Source: Ornithodoros turicata (Eukaryota > Arthropoda > Arachnida > Ixodida > Argasidae). From it: 64,000 bases of DNA. How positions within the stretch are numbered: the first letter of the stretch is position 1; the number at the start of each line of letters is the position of its first letter. The stretch covers positions 64,564,879 through 64,628,878 of the forward strand of contig NC_088201.1 of the NCBI RefSeq assembly GCF_037126465.1. The letters are read 5' to 3'. This document shows positions 1-11,929 of the stretch, piece after piece. Both the position numbers and the translations under genes were made by a program. Below the pieces are notes generated by a model that did not search any database, was not told the origin of the DNA, and was given only the letters and a program-made list of their open reading frames with translations.

Positions 1-709
1 CAAACCGAAAGTGATTGGCAAAAGAGCGACAGTGATATCGATATCTTAGCCCTCACTTAACGTCACAGAAAAACACCATACACGATTCTAGCAAACCCTT
101 ATTGTGGTATGTTTCACGATCTTTGTTTTGTTTTTCTTTTCAGATACTTTGCGCATCACCACTACATATCAGCGCTTATCGTACCGGTGAAGGACGAGAG
201 CCACGTGCCAGCAGGCTGAAAGGAGCGATATGGCGATGCCGCATGAGACAATGAAAAGGTTGGAGATATTCACCAGATATTCATTTCATATTCTGAATAT
301 CAAATATTCGCACAGCTGTAGTCTTCGATGCAGCTAATAAGCACTGTCAATGCGTCAAGCACTTATTCAGAGCAGCTCCCTTTAGTTCAAACTCGGCTTT
401 ATGCAAATAAATTTTCTATCCTCTTCAAACTCGAATTAATGGGACCAAACTGTACCAGGCAATAAAACACCAACGTCCACAATAAACTCAAATACGTATG
501 CGTGTTTCAAATTTTTCTGACTCGTGTTCGTTCCCTCCATTTGTCGCCTCAGTCTCTAGGAATGTTCCCTTCAGTCAAATATGTGGTGGCTAGCTCTGAC
601 CCAAGCGCAAGAGAAAGAATAACATGTGCAAGTATACCCACTCGCAAAAAGAATATGCAAGTGGGTATACAGCTGAGACAGTGAGTAAGACAGCATAATA
701 TGTACCCAC
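1..709. other. No gene recognised (edge of NWD-like gene)
   Basis: This should be the intron after the exon at 710-1034, and perhaps later NWD-like exons, on the minus strand. I see no frame with family signatures. A plus-strand stretch at about 124-143 looks like a strong splice acceptor (pyrimidine run then CAG), but the frame after it is short and unrecognised. Confidence 0.4.
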
Positions 710-1034
710 CTGATTGCAAATGAGTTGTACGTTGTTCCACTGTGAAGGTGGACCTGAATGCATCTAACATCATTCCTGCCTCCTTCTGCCACCTTTCGAC
801 AGCAGCTGTCCTCACCCCAGGATCGTTTGATACAATGTCTGGGATGCGCTCCCTTATTGCACGGAGTACATGGCACTGAGGAACGCTGTTGTCGTCCTTC
901 ACGTACCACGACAAGAGCAGGTCCCTGAGGTCTGTCGACTCAAAAGATTCTACCGCCGCCGTGAAGTCTGCGCTTGGCACACTCGAAGGCAGTATGTGTG
1001 GGAGCGGGTGCTCTAGTTTTTCGTTTAGGAGGAC
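710..1034 (-). CDS. NWD1/NWD2-like protein, internal exon (third visible)
   Basis: This exon encodes about 108 residues and belongs to an NWD-type STAND protein (NACHT plus WD repeats), a family of cytoplasmic signalling scaffolds. Its reading frame opens right after a TTTCAG acceptor at 1035-1037, begins VLLNEKLEHPLP, and ends ATCAG|GTGGGT at 710 in phase 1. The segment WYVKDDNSVP matches the family's conserved stretch in which an acidic pair precedes N-[ST]-[IV]-P, between the N-terminal alpha/beta region and the NACHT domain. It joins in phase 0 to the exon at 4035-4403. The next exon, which should lead into NACHT, must lie left of 710, and I could not identify it in the first 700 bases. 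The NWD assignment is from remembered family patterns, not an alignment. A related DUF4062-containing STAND protein is the alternative. Confidence 0.75.
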
Positions 1035-4034
1035 CTGAAATATGACCGTCTTTGAGGGGCATGTACAAACTAGTAGCACAATCATCATCTGACAGAGGAA
1101 AGAAGAGCTTGCCAAGGCTGACTATTCTGCGTCGAACTGCTTGCTTCTGAAATTTATTAACTTCTTTCTATTAACTTTTCACATTACGACCATAGGTTTT
1201 AATTTGAATTCTGGCAATTTTGATAAATTCAATTCATTCAATTACTTTTATGCAATGTACCCTCAAGGTGACCATAACTGGGTACTTTGTACTGAACAGT
1301 GTTATACCATGAAGCTTGTAATAAAATGAGAGAAGCTTCTAAGACAACAAGTACAAGACTGTACGCATTCACTTTCTCATTAAAGTTGAGTGTCCATACC
1401 CAAACCAAAGATAAAAGAACGCAGTCACATGCTTGCCTATGATGCTCACATAGGGCCTTGTATTTTAGCTTTAAACCCAGTAAAACCAATTTTGCATCAT
1501 CGTCACTTAGGGTAAAACCCCAAAAAACCCGAAAATTGACTTGGCAAAGTGCCAATTCAGCCACAGACGCAGGCACTGGAGGACGCTAAATACAGCACGC
1601 TTAGTACAGCTGTTCCGCATCTTGTGTTCGTCAAATGTGCAAAAAGTGCTTTTTTTTTTCACTCACAAATCTGCTTTGACACCAGATATCACCCGATTTT
1701 GCCGTTTTTTATGGCTCCTGAAATAAAACCCGATTTTTCCCTCCCAATTTTCAAAAAACATAAAACCTGAAAACACAAGGCCCTATGCTCACTGCCACTG
1801 TGCAAAAACATATCAATCACATTTGCAGCCACTTATTTATCATAAAACTTTTCAGCCGTCACTTTCACTGCCGTGACGGCACTGTTTGTAACTTCCAGTT
1901 TCTGTTCTGCGAAGCAATCAAGCCACCGATTTGAGACGAAACTTACTGATTACGTTTTACCAGGTCGCGAAACAGCCCTCAATCACCTATATCGCCATCG
2001 CACGTCCTTGTGATGCCTGCCAAGGTTCCATTGCTCATGCCTTAGGTCACCGTGAAACCAAAACCGGACGTGAACGTGCTGTTCGTTTCTTTCTGGTTTA
2101 TCTCAAAAACTACGACATTCAGCTCAACGAAATTTGGCATTTGGCATCTACGCATAACGTACAGTCGAGTACACCTCCAATCTCAAAATCAGTCAACAGC
2201 TCCACATTGTCCCTTTAAAGGGGTCGTACTTTGTCTAAAAAACTACACAGAGTGAAAGCAGGGGTTTCACTCTACCTAAATATGTGGAAGACTTTGTGTA
2301 GCTCAAGCGCTTTAACTATTTAAAAAGCAGATCAAAGAGCGAAATCAGTGCTACTCTCCCCTTCATCTAATGCGTCAGCAAACGTCACTCGGCTACAGCA
2401 AACGGGACAGACTCATCCCCGAATGACGTTTTGCGTCGTCAGCCAATCTTGTACACCCACAAGGTCAGCCGCGGGGGAGAACCTGCCGAACCTCTTTGCT
2501 GTCGCATTGTTGCGGCTCCGTGGCTGCGGAGGTGTTTTACTTCAAAGAATATGTGCGGCTTATAAAGTAATCTCATTTCTGTTCGTAAAGGCAAAAGATG
2601 TACAAATAATACGTTGATGAAGGACATTCCTCGTGAATGTAGTGTAGTGGTCTCAAAAAAACAGTTATTCAAAAATGCAGCAACATACTGTATAAGTGCT
2701 TAAATTCGCGGGCTCAATAATTCGCGAATTTGTGAGAAGCCAGGATCAGGCAATTATTCGCGGAACCTTAAATTCGCGGTACCGCGCTGCGTCCACCCTG
2801 CATCTTAGGGGCCATGCACCTTGGACTTCCTGGAAGAAGCTAATAAAAGGTATCACAACTGGATAACTCGTTCAATTTGTCTTCCTTTTGAGCACTTCTG
2901 ACTGCAAGGGATGCGATTAGGGGGTCCAACTCGGCTCGTACCTGTGCCATTGCCCAGTTGCCCTGTCTCCCGTCATTCCTATCATCGCACCGAGCAGGTG
3001 CGATTGGCACTTGGTAGTGATACGACAACTTTTCCAAAGGTCTATACGCGTGGCACAGTGCATACGCGCTTGCTGGATGATCCAGGCTTACAAGGAACCG
3101 GAATCACGGGAGGCTTGCATCCGCGCGGGATTCGTACGTCAAGGCGGGACTACAGTCTCCAGTTGCACCGGCGAACTGAACACTTTACGAGGCAATGCAG
3201 TGTAACAGCGTAAGAAACTCCCTATACATAAGTTGCCTCAGCGTCCTGGGTCAAATTTCTTACATATTTCTTTCACGTATTTTTCTGTCATTGGTTCGAA
3301 TATTTCGCGGGACTTTAAATTCGCGAAAAAAGGGCGTTCGCGAATTTCGCGAAAAATAGGTCCTCGCGAAAATTACTACTTATACAGTAAGTGGTGGCCC
3401 GCACGAAACGTCAAAATGACGTCGCTCCTATTGTTGTGAGAACTTGAAGGGCGGAGCAAGTTCAAGAAATAGTGCGCAACGCGTTCTGTAATTACTGCGC
3501 TACTATGTCGTTGTCGACCTTCATAATTTAAGAAAATATGTGTCAGACCTAAATGGACATATTCCTACTGATACATCATTACTCTTATATCGGTTTAGTG
3601 CCCCTTTAACGTGGCTTTCAAATAGCAGTACAATCATAATAGGTGCTGCCATTCAAAGTTAAAGAGAGATGCCCCTTTTGTGTTACATAATGTAGTACAC
3701 AAAACTGAATTCAGCTTTCATCGCGACAAAGGATTGCGTTAATAATGTGAAGATTATATCTGAAATGTAATTAAATAAGTGAAGCAAATACCTAAACCTA
3801 CTATAAGAACAAGGTAGACGACTGGGCTTGTTGGTAAGACGAAACACAAGTGACAGCCTGTTCAATAAACAGTGTTAGAAATTTGTGCTGTGGTCATCCA
3901 TTCCTACATTCTGTGCCCAGTCCAATTGCGCTTGTCTTTCATCTACCATAAGACACACTGCAATCATGAATCATACAAAAAAAAAGACTCTGGGATAAGC
4001 TGTACCTGCATAATGGGAGCATAAAACTGCTTAC
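1035..4034. other. Intron of the NWD-like gene
   Basis: Apart from the TA-flanked element at 2688-3387, this 3-kb stretch shows no coding signature. The part around 1450-1780 is a low-complexity AAACCC-rich patch made of 'AAAACCC' and 'AAACCCG' pieces, probably an old repeat. Confidence 0.55.
2688..3387. mobile_element. TA-flanked inverted-terminal-repeat element, 700 bp
   Basis: The ends are CTGTATAAGTG at 2688 and its inverse CTACTTATACAG ending at 3387, each bordered by TA (2686-2687 and 3388-3389). The inner arms are rich in TTCGCG and GCGAA palindromes. No transposase frame is visible, so this is a non-autonomous element. TA duplication fits the Tc1/mariner/pogo group. The element at 37945-38162 has closely similar ends and the same TTCGCGAA-rich arms, so the two probably belong to one group. 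Confidence 0.7.
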
Positions 4035-4403
4035 CAAGACCAGGAAATGACCTTCTCTCTGCAAACGAGAGATGGTCCCCAGACACAGGTCAGTGAGGAA
4101 CACCCTATCCAAACCATCCGTATTGACACCCCAGTGAAGATCCACAACGTTGAAGTCGCAGCCTCGTTCGGCACAATAGGTCCGTACTTGTGGGTACACC
4201 CTTTCTGTCAAGTGACTGCGCTCCAGTTCCATATCGGGGAGCCCCGAGCAGACGTAAAGACTGATGAGGCGGCTTCCATGGCTGCCACAGGGTTCATCCT
4301 CCCCGAGGTGCCCCATCAGGAGTTCGTGAACATCTTCTGGGAAGGACGACTGTAAACTGGGCAGGCCATCATCCAGGGGCACCTCATTTCCCTGTGCCGG
4401 GCT
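4035..4403 (-). CDS. NWD1/NWD2-like protein, N-terminal domain exon (second visible)
   Basis: This exon encodes 123 codons, phase 0 at both ends. It opens after a TTTTTTCACAG acceptor (4404-4406) and ends CTTG|GTAAGC at 4035. The translation carries the family's N-terminal signature: a beta strand LISLYVCSG, then an acidic and arginine-containing helix (MELERSHLTERVYPQ) and a second strand ending VVDLHWGV. This resembles the (F/Y)VxSxxxDxxxER...P.L...C...G...VDLRWGV pattern of NWD1, NWD2 and DUF4062 proteins. LCLGTISRLQREGHFLVLV then corresponds to the 'sharing helix plus core strand' that runs into the neighbouring exon at 710-1034. The first 40 residues are acidic and poorly structured. The gene reads right to left across the window. 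Its 3' half (NACHT, WD repeats) is outside the window. Confidence 0.82.
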
Positions 4404-5785
4404 CTGTGAAAAAAGGTTTGCCACCCAGTTAACGATGTCATGGGAATGCCATTCAATTTGTCGTGTGACACGGGTATTAAAGGGGTTGTGACACTTTCAT
4501 AGATGTGGTTCATTACCTCATGCACGCATTCTACTTCATGCCATATTGAGGAAAAAGAATTATTTTTCTACGTGCCATCGTTGGCGAGATGAGAACCCTT
4601 GAATGCACTACAGGTTCAAGCTCCAACACCAGGGGAGCGAGAGCCTTGGCCATTCCTATTGGTCCTCGTAAGCATGTGACCTTTCCTGTGGCTGCCTCAC
4701 TAGCGGAGGTGCCTGCTGTGAGCTGTCTTCGATTTGTCAAAAAGTGCAAAGGGCAGCGTAAAGCAGCGCAGACGAAGTGCACAATAGGTGCTGCGCTCGT
4801 GCAAAGTGCACTAGAGCTCAATCGAATACAAAAGTTTAAGCCTCAGATCGTTTATCACGGACGTCTGCAATGCATCGCAACTTTTTGAGTGGTTGCTATC
4901 ATATTACAATTGACTCCAGGAGCAAAAACAGCTGAGTGCGGAGAGTCAGGCAAGTTAGTCGGAGTTCATAACCAGAGGAAGCTGCAAAAACACAGCGTGG
5001 TCTGTCTATGTTTTTGCTGCTCCCTGTGACCGTGGAGCAAAAACAGGCCTATCAAAATAAAATTGATCACCAGTGTGCACCAGATCGATGATAAGACATC
5101 GCCAACAACCACAGCTACTCTATTCATGTCATCTGCTCTACGGCGCACGAAACGTTGCACGGACGCCAGCAGACGTGCGGCATTTTGTGAACACATGCTG
5201 CACTCACACAGTACTTTTCCCCGTCAAGTCAGGTCAAGTGTAGGGCAAAGGGTGCACCTCCACTGAACTGAATGTGGGAACTTGCACCATTCGCACTAGT
5301 TCACAAAGTACAGCCCAATCGGAGACAGCTAATACTTGCTGTGCTGATTTTCTGCATGTCTATTACCCCTTTCCGTAAACTTTGAATGCAGAACATGAGA
5401 GAACTGATGTTCTGAGGCTGGAACAACATAGAAGGGACAATCACATACAAGGCCTCAAGTTGCCTAAGAAATTATCATCTTTCATCATTTTGAATGCAGG
5501 TTCACATCAATGCAAACAACTGTCTTTTACATTTATCCGGGATAACCTGAGGCGAAGTGACATGACCCCTTTAACACATAGTTTTGCAAAGATCATACAT
5601 TGTCTGAGAAAAAGAATACATTTTTCTTCCACTTTCTGGCAGAATGGCAAGGTCATTTTCATTGGCCACTACACCACTTAACCTTTAGCACACACACACA
5701 CACCTTAGAGACTTCACGAAAACGGTTTTCGTTCCCGGCTGCTGGGGCGAAACGAGGAAAACTAACATCACTAGGAGGCACTCAC
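4404..5785. other. Intron of the NWD-like gene; partial repeat copy
   Basis: No exon is seen. Bases 5391-5459 are a copy of a repeat that recurs at 63492-63558. Both contain a short palindrome (GAACAT...ATGTTC) followed by a shared run ending near GGACAA. A (CA)n run lies at 5689-5702. Confidence 0.5.
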
Positions 5786-6005
5786 CATAACATGAGCTGG
5801 AGGTGAAGCAACATTTTCCCCATTATGCTGCACTGCGGCAGGGCTGGTGATGTTGACTGGGGCCGACGCCACAGCTTCCGTGGCCCCATCTCCCGCAGTA
5901 GCCGATGCAATGCCACTGCGCTCTTGCGGTGGAGTGGAGTCCTTTCCATAGGGAAGGCTGTCTGTCGATTTCACCGAACTGCGTCGTCTGCCCTCAGGGG
6001 AGCAT
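5786..6005 (-). CDS. Probable upstream exon of the NWD-like gene (disordered N-terminus)
   Basis: The minus-strand reading frame ends at a strong donor, GTTATG|GTGAGT (5786), in phase 0. That matches the phase-0 acceptor of the next exon at 4403. A CAG acceptor lies at 6006-6008, and an in-frame TGA follows upstream at 6011-6013, so the exon cannot extend much further. There is no in-frame ATG, so this looks internal rather than first. The roughly 73 residues are rich in Ser, Ala, Pro and Thr and look unstructured. They include a basic-serine patch (GRRRSSVKS), a plausible kinase site. The weak polypyrimidine tract leaves the 5' border uncertain, and a second CAG about 25 bases downstream is possible. 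The call rests on phase and splice signals, not on homology. Confidence 0.5.
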
Positions 6006-6075
6006 CTGCTTCAGAGTTGCCACGAGCAACAAACACATCAGGGTTCGCAGCACACTAACACTATCAATTACAGCA

Positions 6076-6538
6076 TTCTAGTGGGCTACTAGCACCGCCA
6101 CTAGAATGTGAGGGAGTGGAGCAGGTCTAGAGAGAGAGAGAGAGAAAAAAAAAAAGAGACTCGGGAGAAGAGTGGAACACGAAGAGGTGTATCGTGGGTT
6201 GTTTCATGACGTAACCAAAGAAGACAATAAAGGACTTCTTGAGACCACAAGAAGGACTATGAAAACCCCAGGATGTTTGAACTTGTGACAGTCATTACAT
6301 ATGTTGTTAGCTTTAGAGTTACTAGCAATAGAATTGTAAGCATTTAATTGAAGGGAGGGAATGTAGTGGGCTACTAGCGCCACCACTAGAATGTGGGGGA
6401 GTGGAGGCAGAGCTGGTCTAGAGAGAGAGATGCAGGAGAAGAGAGGAACGCGAAGAGGGGTATCACACGTTGTTCCATGATGATGTAACCAAAGAGGATA
6501 ATAAAGGACTTCTTGAGACCACAAGAGAACTACAACAA
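6076..6538. mobile_element. Pair of ~175-bp direct repeats, candidate miniature LTR retroelement
   Basis: Bases 6076-6253 and 6362-6538 are direct repeats of one another. Both start near TAGTGGGCTACTAGC and share a GA-rich middle. Both end near an AATAAAGGACTTCTTGAG stretch that contains a polyadenylation-like AATAAA. Only about 110 bases separate them. Directly before the second copy is a purine run (GAAGGGAGGGAA), placed where a polypurine tract would sit before a 3' LTR that begins TG. No coding sequence lies inside. I found no clear primer-binding site and only a weak flanking duplication (AGCAT/AGCAC), so a tandem duplication of an unknown repeat remains possible. Confidence 0.45.
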
Positions 6539-7532
6539 GCACAAAAGCATGTGTTACACCGCAATAAAAAAATCTGAACAATGCATGGCTGTGAGAGAGG
6601 TCCTCTTCCATTAAGAAATGGCAATTAAAACGAAGACTAGTGCAGAGAGGACCCCTCTGCCAGGTACTATAGATAGAAACAGCAGTGCAATTTTAAGGCT
6701 CCATGGACAACTTAGAATGTTTAAAATACTAACAAATGAAACACAGAAGTGACTGAAGAAAAAAAAAAGAAAATGAACAGTCACATTTGACATAGCGTAA
6801 TACAAGCTATCTTTCAGGGTACATACTTTACCATGTATGACTGTGCCACAAGAAGAAATCTATTTCCTGTGGAGCTGTTATACATGATGAAGTACGGGAT
6901 CTACATGCCTGATTATAATAAATTTAAAAGCTGGGAGCCTGTTCTCTCTGTTGTCCTCAATGTTCTTCGTGGATTGTGTTCCCCCACTATTCACATTCAT
7001 CAATGCCAGGTTTTGTTTGACCAAAATGATCTATGCCACTATTTGTAATTACACACTCCTTGCTACTCGTCACAATCAGGAACACGCACCACAGGACTCG
7101 TAGTATGGCTCACAATGTATGTCACTCTCCGTTATGCAAACTATATGCAACTTTGTTATGCAAGTTCTGCACTAAGGCGTTCACACACGCATATACACAA
7201 ATCTCACAGCCTGACCCCTAAGCACTATGAGCCTCGTCATTGTGCTCGGAGTAGACATATTGAAATTTCCTCGGTAGGGCCTGGGCTGATTCAAGGATTT
7301 TAAACCATTGTATAGCATGGTACAGCATTTCGAGATACATAGTAGTACAGATGCACAATAAATGTGGACAGCAAAAAACAAACCCCATGGTATAGGGAGA
7401 GTTCAATCACACTGGCATGATTTAAAAACAGGTAGTTTTTAGCCTCGAGAATCTGGTCGTTTCTCTGGTTCCCGTTTTTTTTTTTTTTTTTTTTTTTCAC
7501 TTCTGCACCAAGATGCTCAAATGTGTTATTGT

Positions 7533-8225
7533 CAGGGATCGGAACCAGAACTGAACCGGAACAGAAAACCAGTAAACAACGTTATTTTCTGTCGAACCTG
7601 AACCAAACCGAACCCAAAATTTTTTTGCTTGTCCTCAACCGAACCAGAACTGAACCAAAAAAATTTGATACGTTTACCGCTTCGGGAATCGGTTCAGAGG
7701 TGAAATAATTGTACTACCGAGCGACCTTTTTTTGTTTATTTATTTATTTATTTTTTTTTACGATGCCAGATGCGAGTAAAAGTTTGTGACTGTAGTGCCA
7801 GTATTTTGCCGGAGCAGGCCGTGTTCTGCCAAAAGGCACTTCGCTTTTCGTTTTCAGCAGACAACCACGAGAGTACAATACAGTAAAAGATCAGGTAAAT
7901 AATAAATGTGTTTATTACGTGTCTTGTGTTTTCACCTGAAATGGTTATCGCACACCTTTCATTTACAAGCTTGCTTTCATGTAGCAAAATTACTGCCGAC
8001 GAACCGGTTAAACCAGGATCGAAAACGGTTCCAATCCCTGTAAATGTCCTGGCCACTGACCGTGTGTATTTTATTTTTATTTTTCAGTTTTTTTTTTTGG
8101 GGGGGGGGAGAGTTCTCCCTGGGCTGAACCCGAACTAATCCGATATACCTGAACTGGTTCAAGCTGATAATTTCAGCAGAGCTCAACCCGACCCAGACCG
8201 AAAAAAATACTGGTTCCGATCCCTG
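7533..8225. mobile_element. Non-autonomous hAT element with 8-bp target duplication
   Basis: The element starts CAGGGATCGGAACCAG and ends with the inverse CTGGTTCCGATCCCTG. It is flanked on both sides by the perfect 8-bp duplication GTTATTGT (7525-7532 and 8226-8233). CAGGG ends plus an 8-bp duplication are diagnostic of the hAT superfamily. The inside is made of degenerate GAACC-rich terminal repeats with an AT-rich centre, and there is no transposase frame. A second, truncated copy of the right end lies at 63045-63186. Confidence 0.88.
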
Positions 8226-8462
8226 GTTATTGTACACTGCTCAGCAAGCGTTGTCGCAAGATTCCACTGACTGATTAACCAACGTTGTACTGCGACTACA
8301 TCCATAAATATATGAAGTGAGACAATACAGAGCAAATGCAACGTACAAAGAAACTATTCAGTGCTGTGTCTTGTGTCGTCTTTTTAACTGTTGCCCTGCA
8401 CTGGGGATTTTAGCAATTTTAAAGAAACCATGTTGAACAAAGTTCGAACGCTTCAATAACAT

Positions 8463-8568
8463 CTTAAAAGCACTAAAAGCCCAGGTGCAGGACACAAAGA
8501 AAAGAGTGCTCGTATTGTCTGTTGCCTTCTCTTTGTGCCCTGCACTGGGGCTTTTAGCGCTTTTAAAG
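8463..8568. repeat. Small inverted repeat
   Basis: Arms of about 42 bp (8463-8505 and 8527-8568) are imperfect inverses of one another, built around CTAAAAGC...GCTTTTAG and CACAAAGA...TCTTTGTG. A diverged direct copy of the right arm lies at about 8380-8430. Origin unknown. Confidence 0.6.
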
Positions 8569-8569
8569 A

Positions 8570-9302
8570 AACTGTTTCTTCTGGAATGTCATCTGCTTAC
8601 TACACTCAGACCTTTTCAGGCTACACTCCCAAGACACCCACATGCCAAATGTCCATCAGTCTCAATCTTACACTCCTACACGAATACGCTATGCGAGTAA
8701 GGCAGCTGCCTGCGTGGCTCCCCAATTTCCATCTCTCCCCTATTGCCAATGGAGTGACCTCATTGGTCCTTCTCCCAAATAAGGGGGTACCATTTCAAGT
8801 TGTGACATACATGGTTTCATCTGTGGACACAGACTTTACCGTCTCCCCTGCGCGGAGACGGACTGTCCTAGCATAGCATATTTCCAGCTGACAGACAGGG
8901 TACCTTCCTCACATTCTGCAGTCAAATACCCACGGTAGCAAGAAATATAGTACTTGTCTCACTTTCATCACTGTCATCAAACACAGTAAAGGCCTACATG
9001 TGAAAGATGAATTTTATGCATTGCAAATACATGCATTTGTGCACGGTAGATGCAGCTACACCCTAACCGAAGAGAGTAATCTAGAATAAAAATAGCCTTC
9101 TTACTATGGTACCCATGAAAATGATTATTAAGCCTGAACGCAGGATGTAGATTGAAATTCTTGCTTGGTTACTCACAAACAAAAGAGGAAGTGATAGATA
9201 ATATAATAATTGGGGGTTTACGTCGCGAGACAACTGAGAGAGGAAGTGATAGACTGCACGCAAATTTAGCCACAAAACTGAAAAAAAAAAGAACTACAGG
9301 TA
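8570..9302. other. No feature recognised
   Basis: This stretch is unremarkable in composition, and no frame has recognisable domains. Confidence 0.4.
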
Positions 9303-9304
9303 TA

Positions 9305-9852
9305 CAGGGTGTAACCGTGTCAAAAAATTTTTATAAGAAAAGTGCATTAAGGAAAAAGTTATGATCAAAGACATTTGTTTGTAGAGAACATTTGCCACGT
9401 ACTACATATGAGTGATTTCATCAAATTTTATTTGAAATAAATTCAATTTCGTGAATTGAACTCCAAAATTTGCCTAGTCAACACAACTTCTTTTGTCAGA
9501 AACGGAAAGTGCATATCAGGTTTACTCCACTGTATTACAAAATACATTCCATAGTACAATGGTAACAGCCAAAAAAAAAGAAGTGAGGCAAGGAGTGAAA
9601 ACTGAGCGGGGCCGACAATTTGCTCGTCTCGAAATGACGTGTGTTTTTTTTTTTTTTTTTCAACTATTACCACTGTAGTAGGGAATGTGTTTTGTAATGG
9701 AATGGGGAAAATATGACATGTGCTTTCTGTTTCTGTCATAAGACATGACGTTGACTTTGCAAATTTCAGAGTTCAATTCAAGAAATTAAATTTATTTCAA
9801 TTAAAATTTGATAAAAGTACTTGTAGTAGGCGGCAAAAGTTCCCTACAGATA
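9305..9852. mobile_element. Fold-back element, CAGGGTGT-end family (right terminus missing)
   Basis: The left end is TATACAGGGTGTAACCGTGTC (TA at 9303-9304). An arm of about 190 bp (roughly 9370-9565) recurs inverted at about 9660-9850, sharing for example TTGAATTGAACTC and GACAGAAAC blocks. The right arm stops before the CAGGGTGT terminus, so that end has been lost. The same arm sequence appears in the element at 61749-62253, which defines a family. There is no coding content. Poly-T and poly-A runs lie near the centre. Confidence 0.72.
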
Positions 9853-11929
9853 AATATCATTGATTGCATATTTTTCCGTAGTTTGCTTTTCTTATTAATT
9901 TTTTTTTTACATTGTTACTGAGATGGCCTGTATGTGACGTTTTTGTATTCTTGTTCCATTACTGCTTTTGATTCTCACTGACAAATAAACCTGCTTCAGC
10001 ATGCATATTAAAGCCCAAACAAACAGTGTAACACAAGAGCAACAAGGCATAACAAGCAAGTCAGTTTTGTCATTATCAATGCTAACTGATATGTAATGGT
10101 AACGAAACACATTATCTGCTTCTCTAGCAAAGAGGAATCTGTGCACCCACATTTCCTCATAAAATAGTGGAGGCTCATTATTGTTTTATTACTTATTCCT
10201 TTATAACTCTGTGACATACAAAGGGATTGCACTTGGTGAATGCGACTGCTTTGATAGGAACTCATGGCTTTGGTCTGAGAGCTGAACAAACAAACAAGTG
10301 AATGTAGATAATTGTAAATATCAGGCATCAATTTCATAGCTTAAGAGAATACAACCTGAGAATCAGCAAGTGTCTTCTACTTTTCATGCAGGCATTGAAA
10401 TTACGATGAGACCAGAACAGTGTGAAATTTATTTGATAGTCCGTCATTTTTGGTTTTTGGTCATTTTTTCTCCAGCAATCATACAGAGGTAAAATGCGGG
10501 ACATAAAAGTGACTGGAAGGATGTAGATTGTAAATGACGATGCTCAGATGGCCATTGTCCATTGTTGATTGATTTCGTTTCCACCTACCTACTTAACATT
10601 TTCTGTAGCGTAATGGCAACTTACCCCTTTTTCTTCTTCTTCGAACGCTCCTTGTCCTTTTTTTGCGAAGATGAACAGCTACTGCCCATGACTGCCGTGC
10701 AAGAAAATCTTCAGCGGGTGGACATCGAACTGCAATTCCTGAAGAACGCACAGCAGCTCACTCACCCAAAAATTTATTATCATTCCGTAGCAAGCAGCAA
10801 GCAAAGCGCCAAGGCATTTAAACACACCGCTAGCAATCGTGTCTTTCAAATGTCACCTGAGCCACACGGTGCATTCTTTACCCAATGTGATCAATTTTGG
10901 ATATCATTCCTCTTTAGCTGAGCTTTACTGAGTACTGAAATGAGGAAAAGCATTTCTCCTTTTTCCAGTCGGATCTTAGAACAAAATGCTCAGCTCTCGT
11001 TCCTCCATAAACGAGATTTCGTACATACGTTCAAACTTCCTGATAAAACTCCGTGCGTGCAATAAAAATGAACGCAAAGACACTTCGAAAAAGGTCATGC
11101 GATGAAGCTGCGATACATGCGTCTGCTTTGCCGCAAAATAAAACTGAGCAAACCGACGCGCAAAAATATTTGGCATCCAATTTCATCCTTGCTGTCAGGT
11201 TTCCGCGCCTAATGTGGCCGTAAAACATACAAACTTGCTTAGGCATGAAAACGCTACCTGTTTTTATAATCGAGCACATCAGACGACAGAGCAAGTACAG
11301 TTTCACGAAATTGTCATCACATCTGGGCAAACATGACAGTTTTAGTACACTTGTTAACATTGCAAATCTCGCTTACATGTTATGTTGTTGAGTTGCCGAA
11401 ATGCCTGAACACGATGCGTATTGGACACGGGGTCAGAAGGACCTGCAGCTGTGTGACGTTTAGTCGATAGGAAACATACAGAACACAGAACAGCAAACAT
11501 CCTCTGCCAGAAACGAACACCTACCAACATGAAAAAAAAGTGTCATTTTTCAGCACAGGGCACAAAACACGCCATTTTGAACGGTCGAAATCCGGACGCA
11601 CATGCGCAGTATTGATCAACCCGTGGTGGTGGATACCGCAACTCCGCAAGCGCAGCGCGAGGATGTAAAAAGATGTGGCGGAGATACAATCGTAAAGGCA
11701 AGCATTCCAACTGTAGATGCAAAGAAGAATAACTCAAAAACTTTAGCTAACCAACATTTTCGGGATACAATTGTGCGCTAATAAACAACCGTTAACAAAC
11801 CATTAATAAACAAAATGTTTGTGGCATATGGGCATGGCGAGCATGGCATGCGCGCACTGTTAATTCAAATGGTTAATTTGGGCGTGGCAAGGCACGTTTA
11901 ATTGCATTCGATTTGGTACCAATGTGGAC
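9853..11929. other. No gene recognised
   Basis: A plus-strand frame of about 119 codons near 10562-10921 is open but matches no family I know. It has a phenylalanine run and no obvious splice or start context. A minus-strand frame near 11031-11360 is equally anonymous. Neither is called as a gene. Confidence 0.4.

Noticed and set aside
124..196. Plus-strand exon after a strong pyrimidine-CAG acceptor
   Set aside because: The following frame is short and unrecognised, and the NWD-like gene here runs on the other strand.
10562..10921. Open 119-codon frame as a gene
   Set aside because: No recognisable domain, splice support or start context, and such lengths are expected by chance here.
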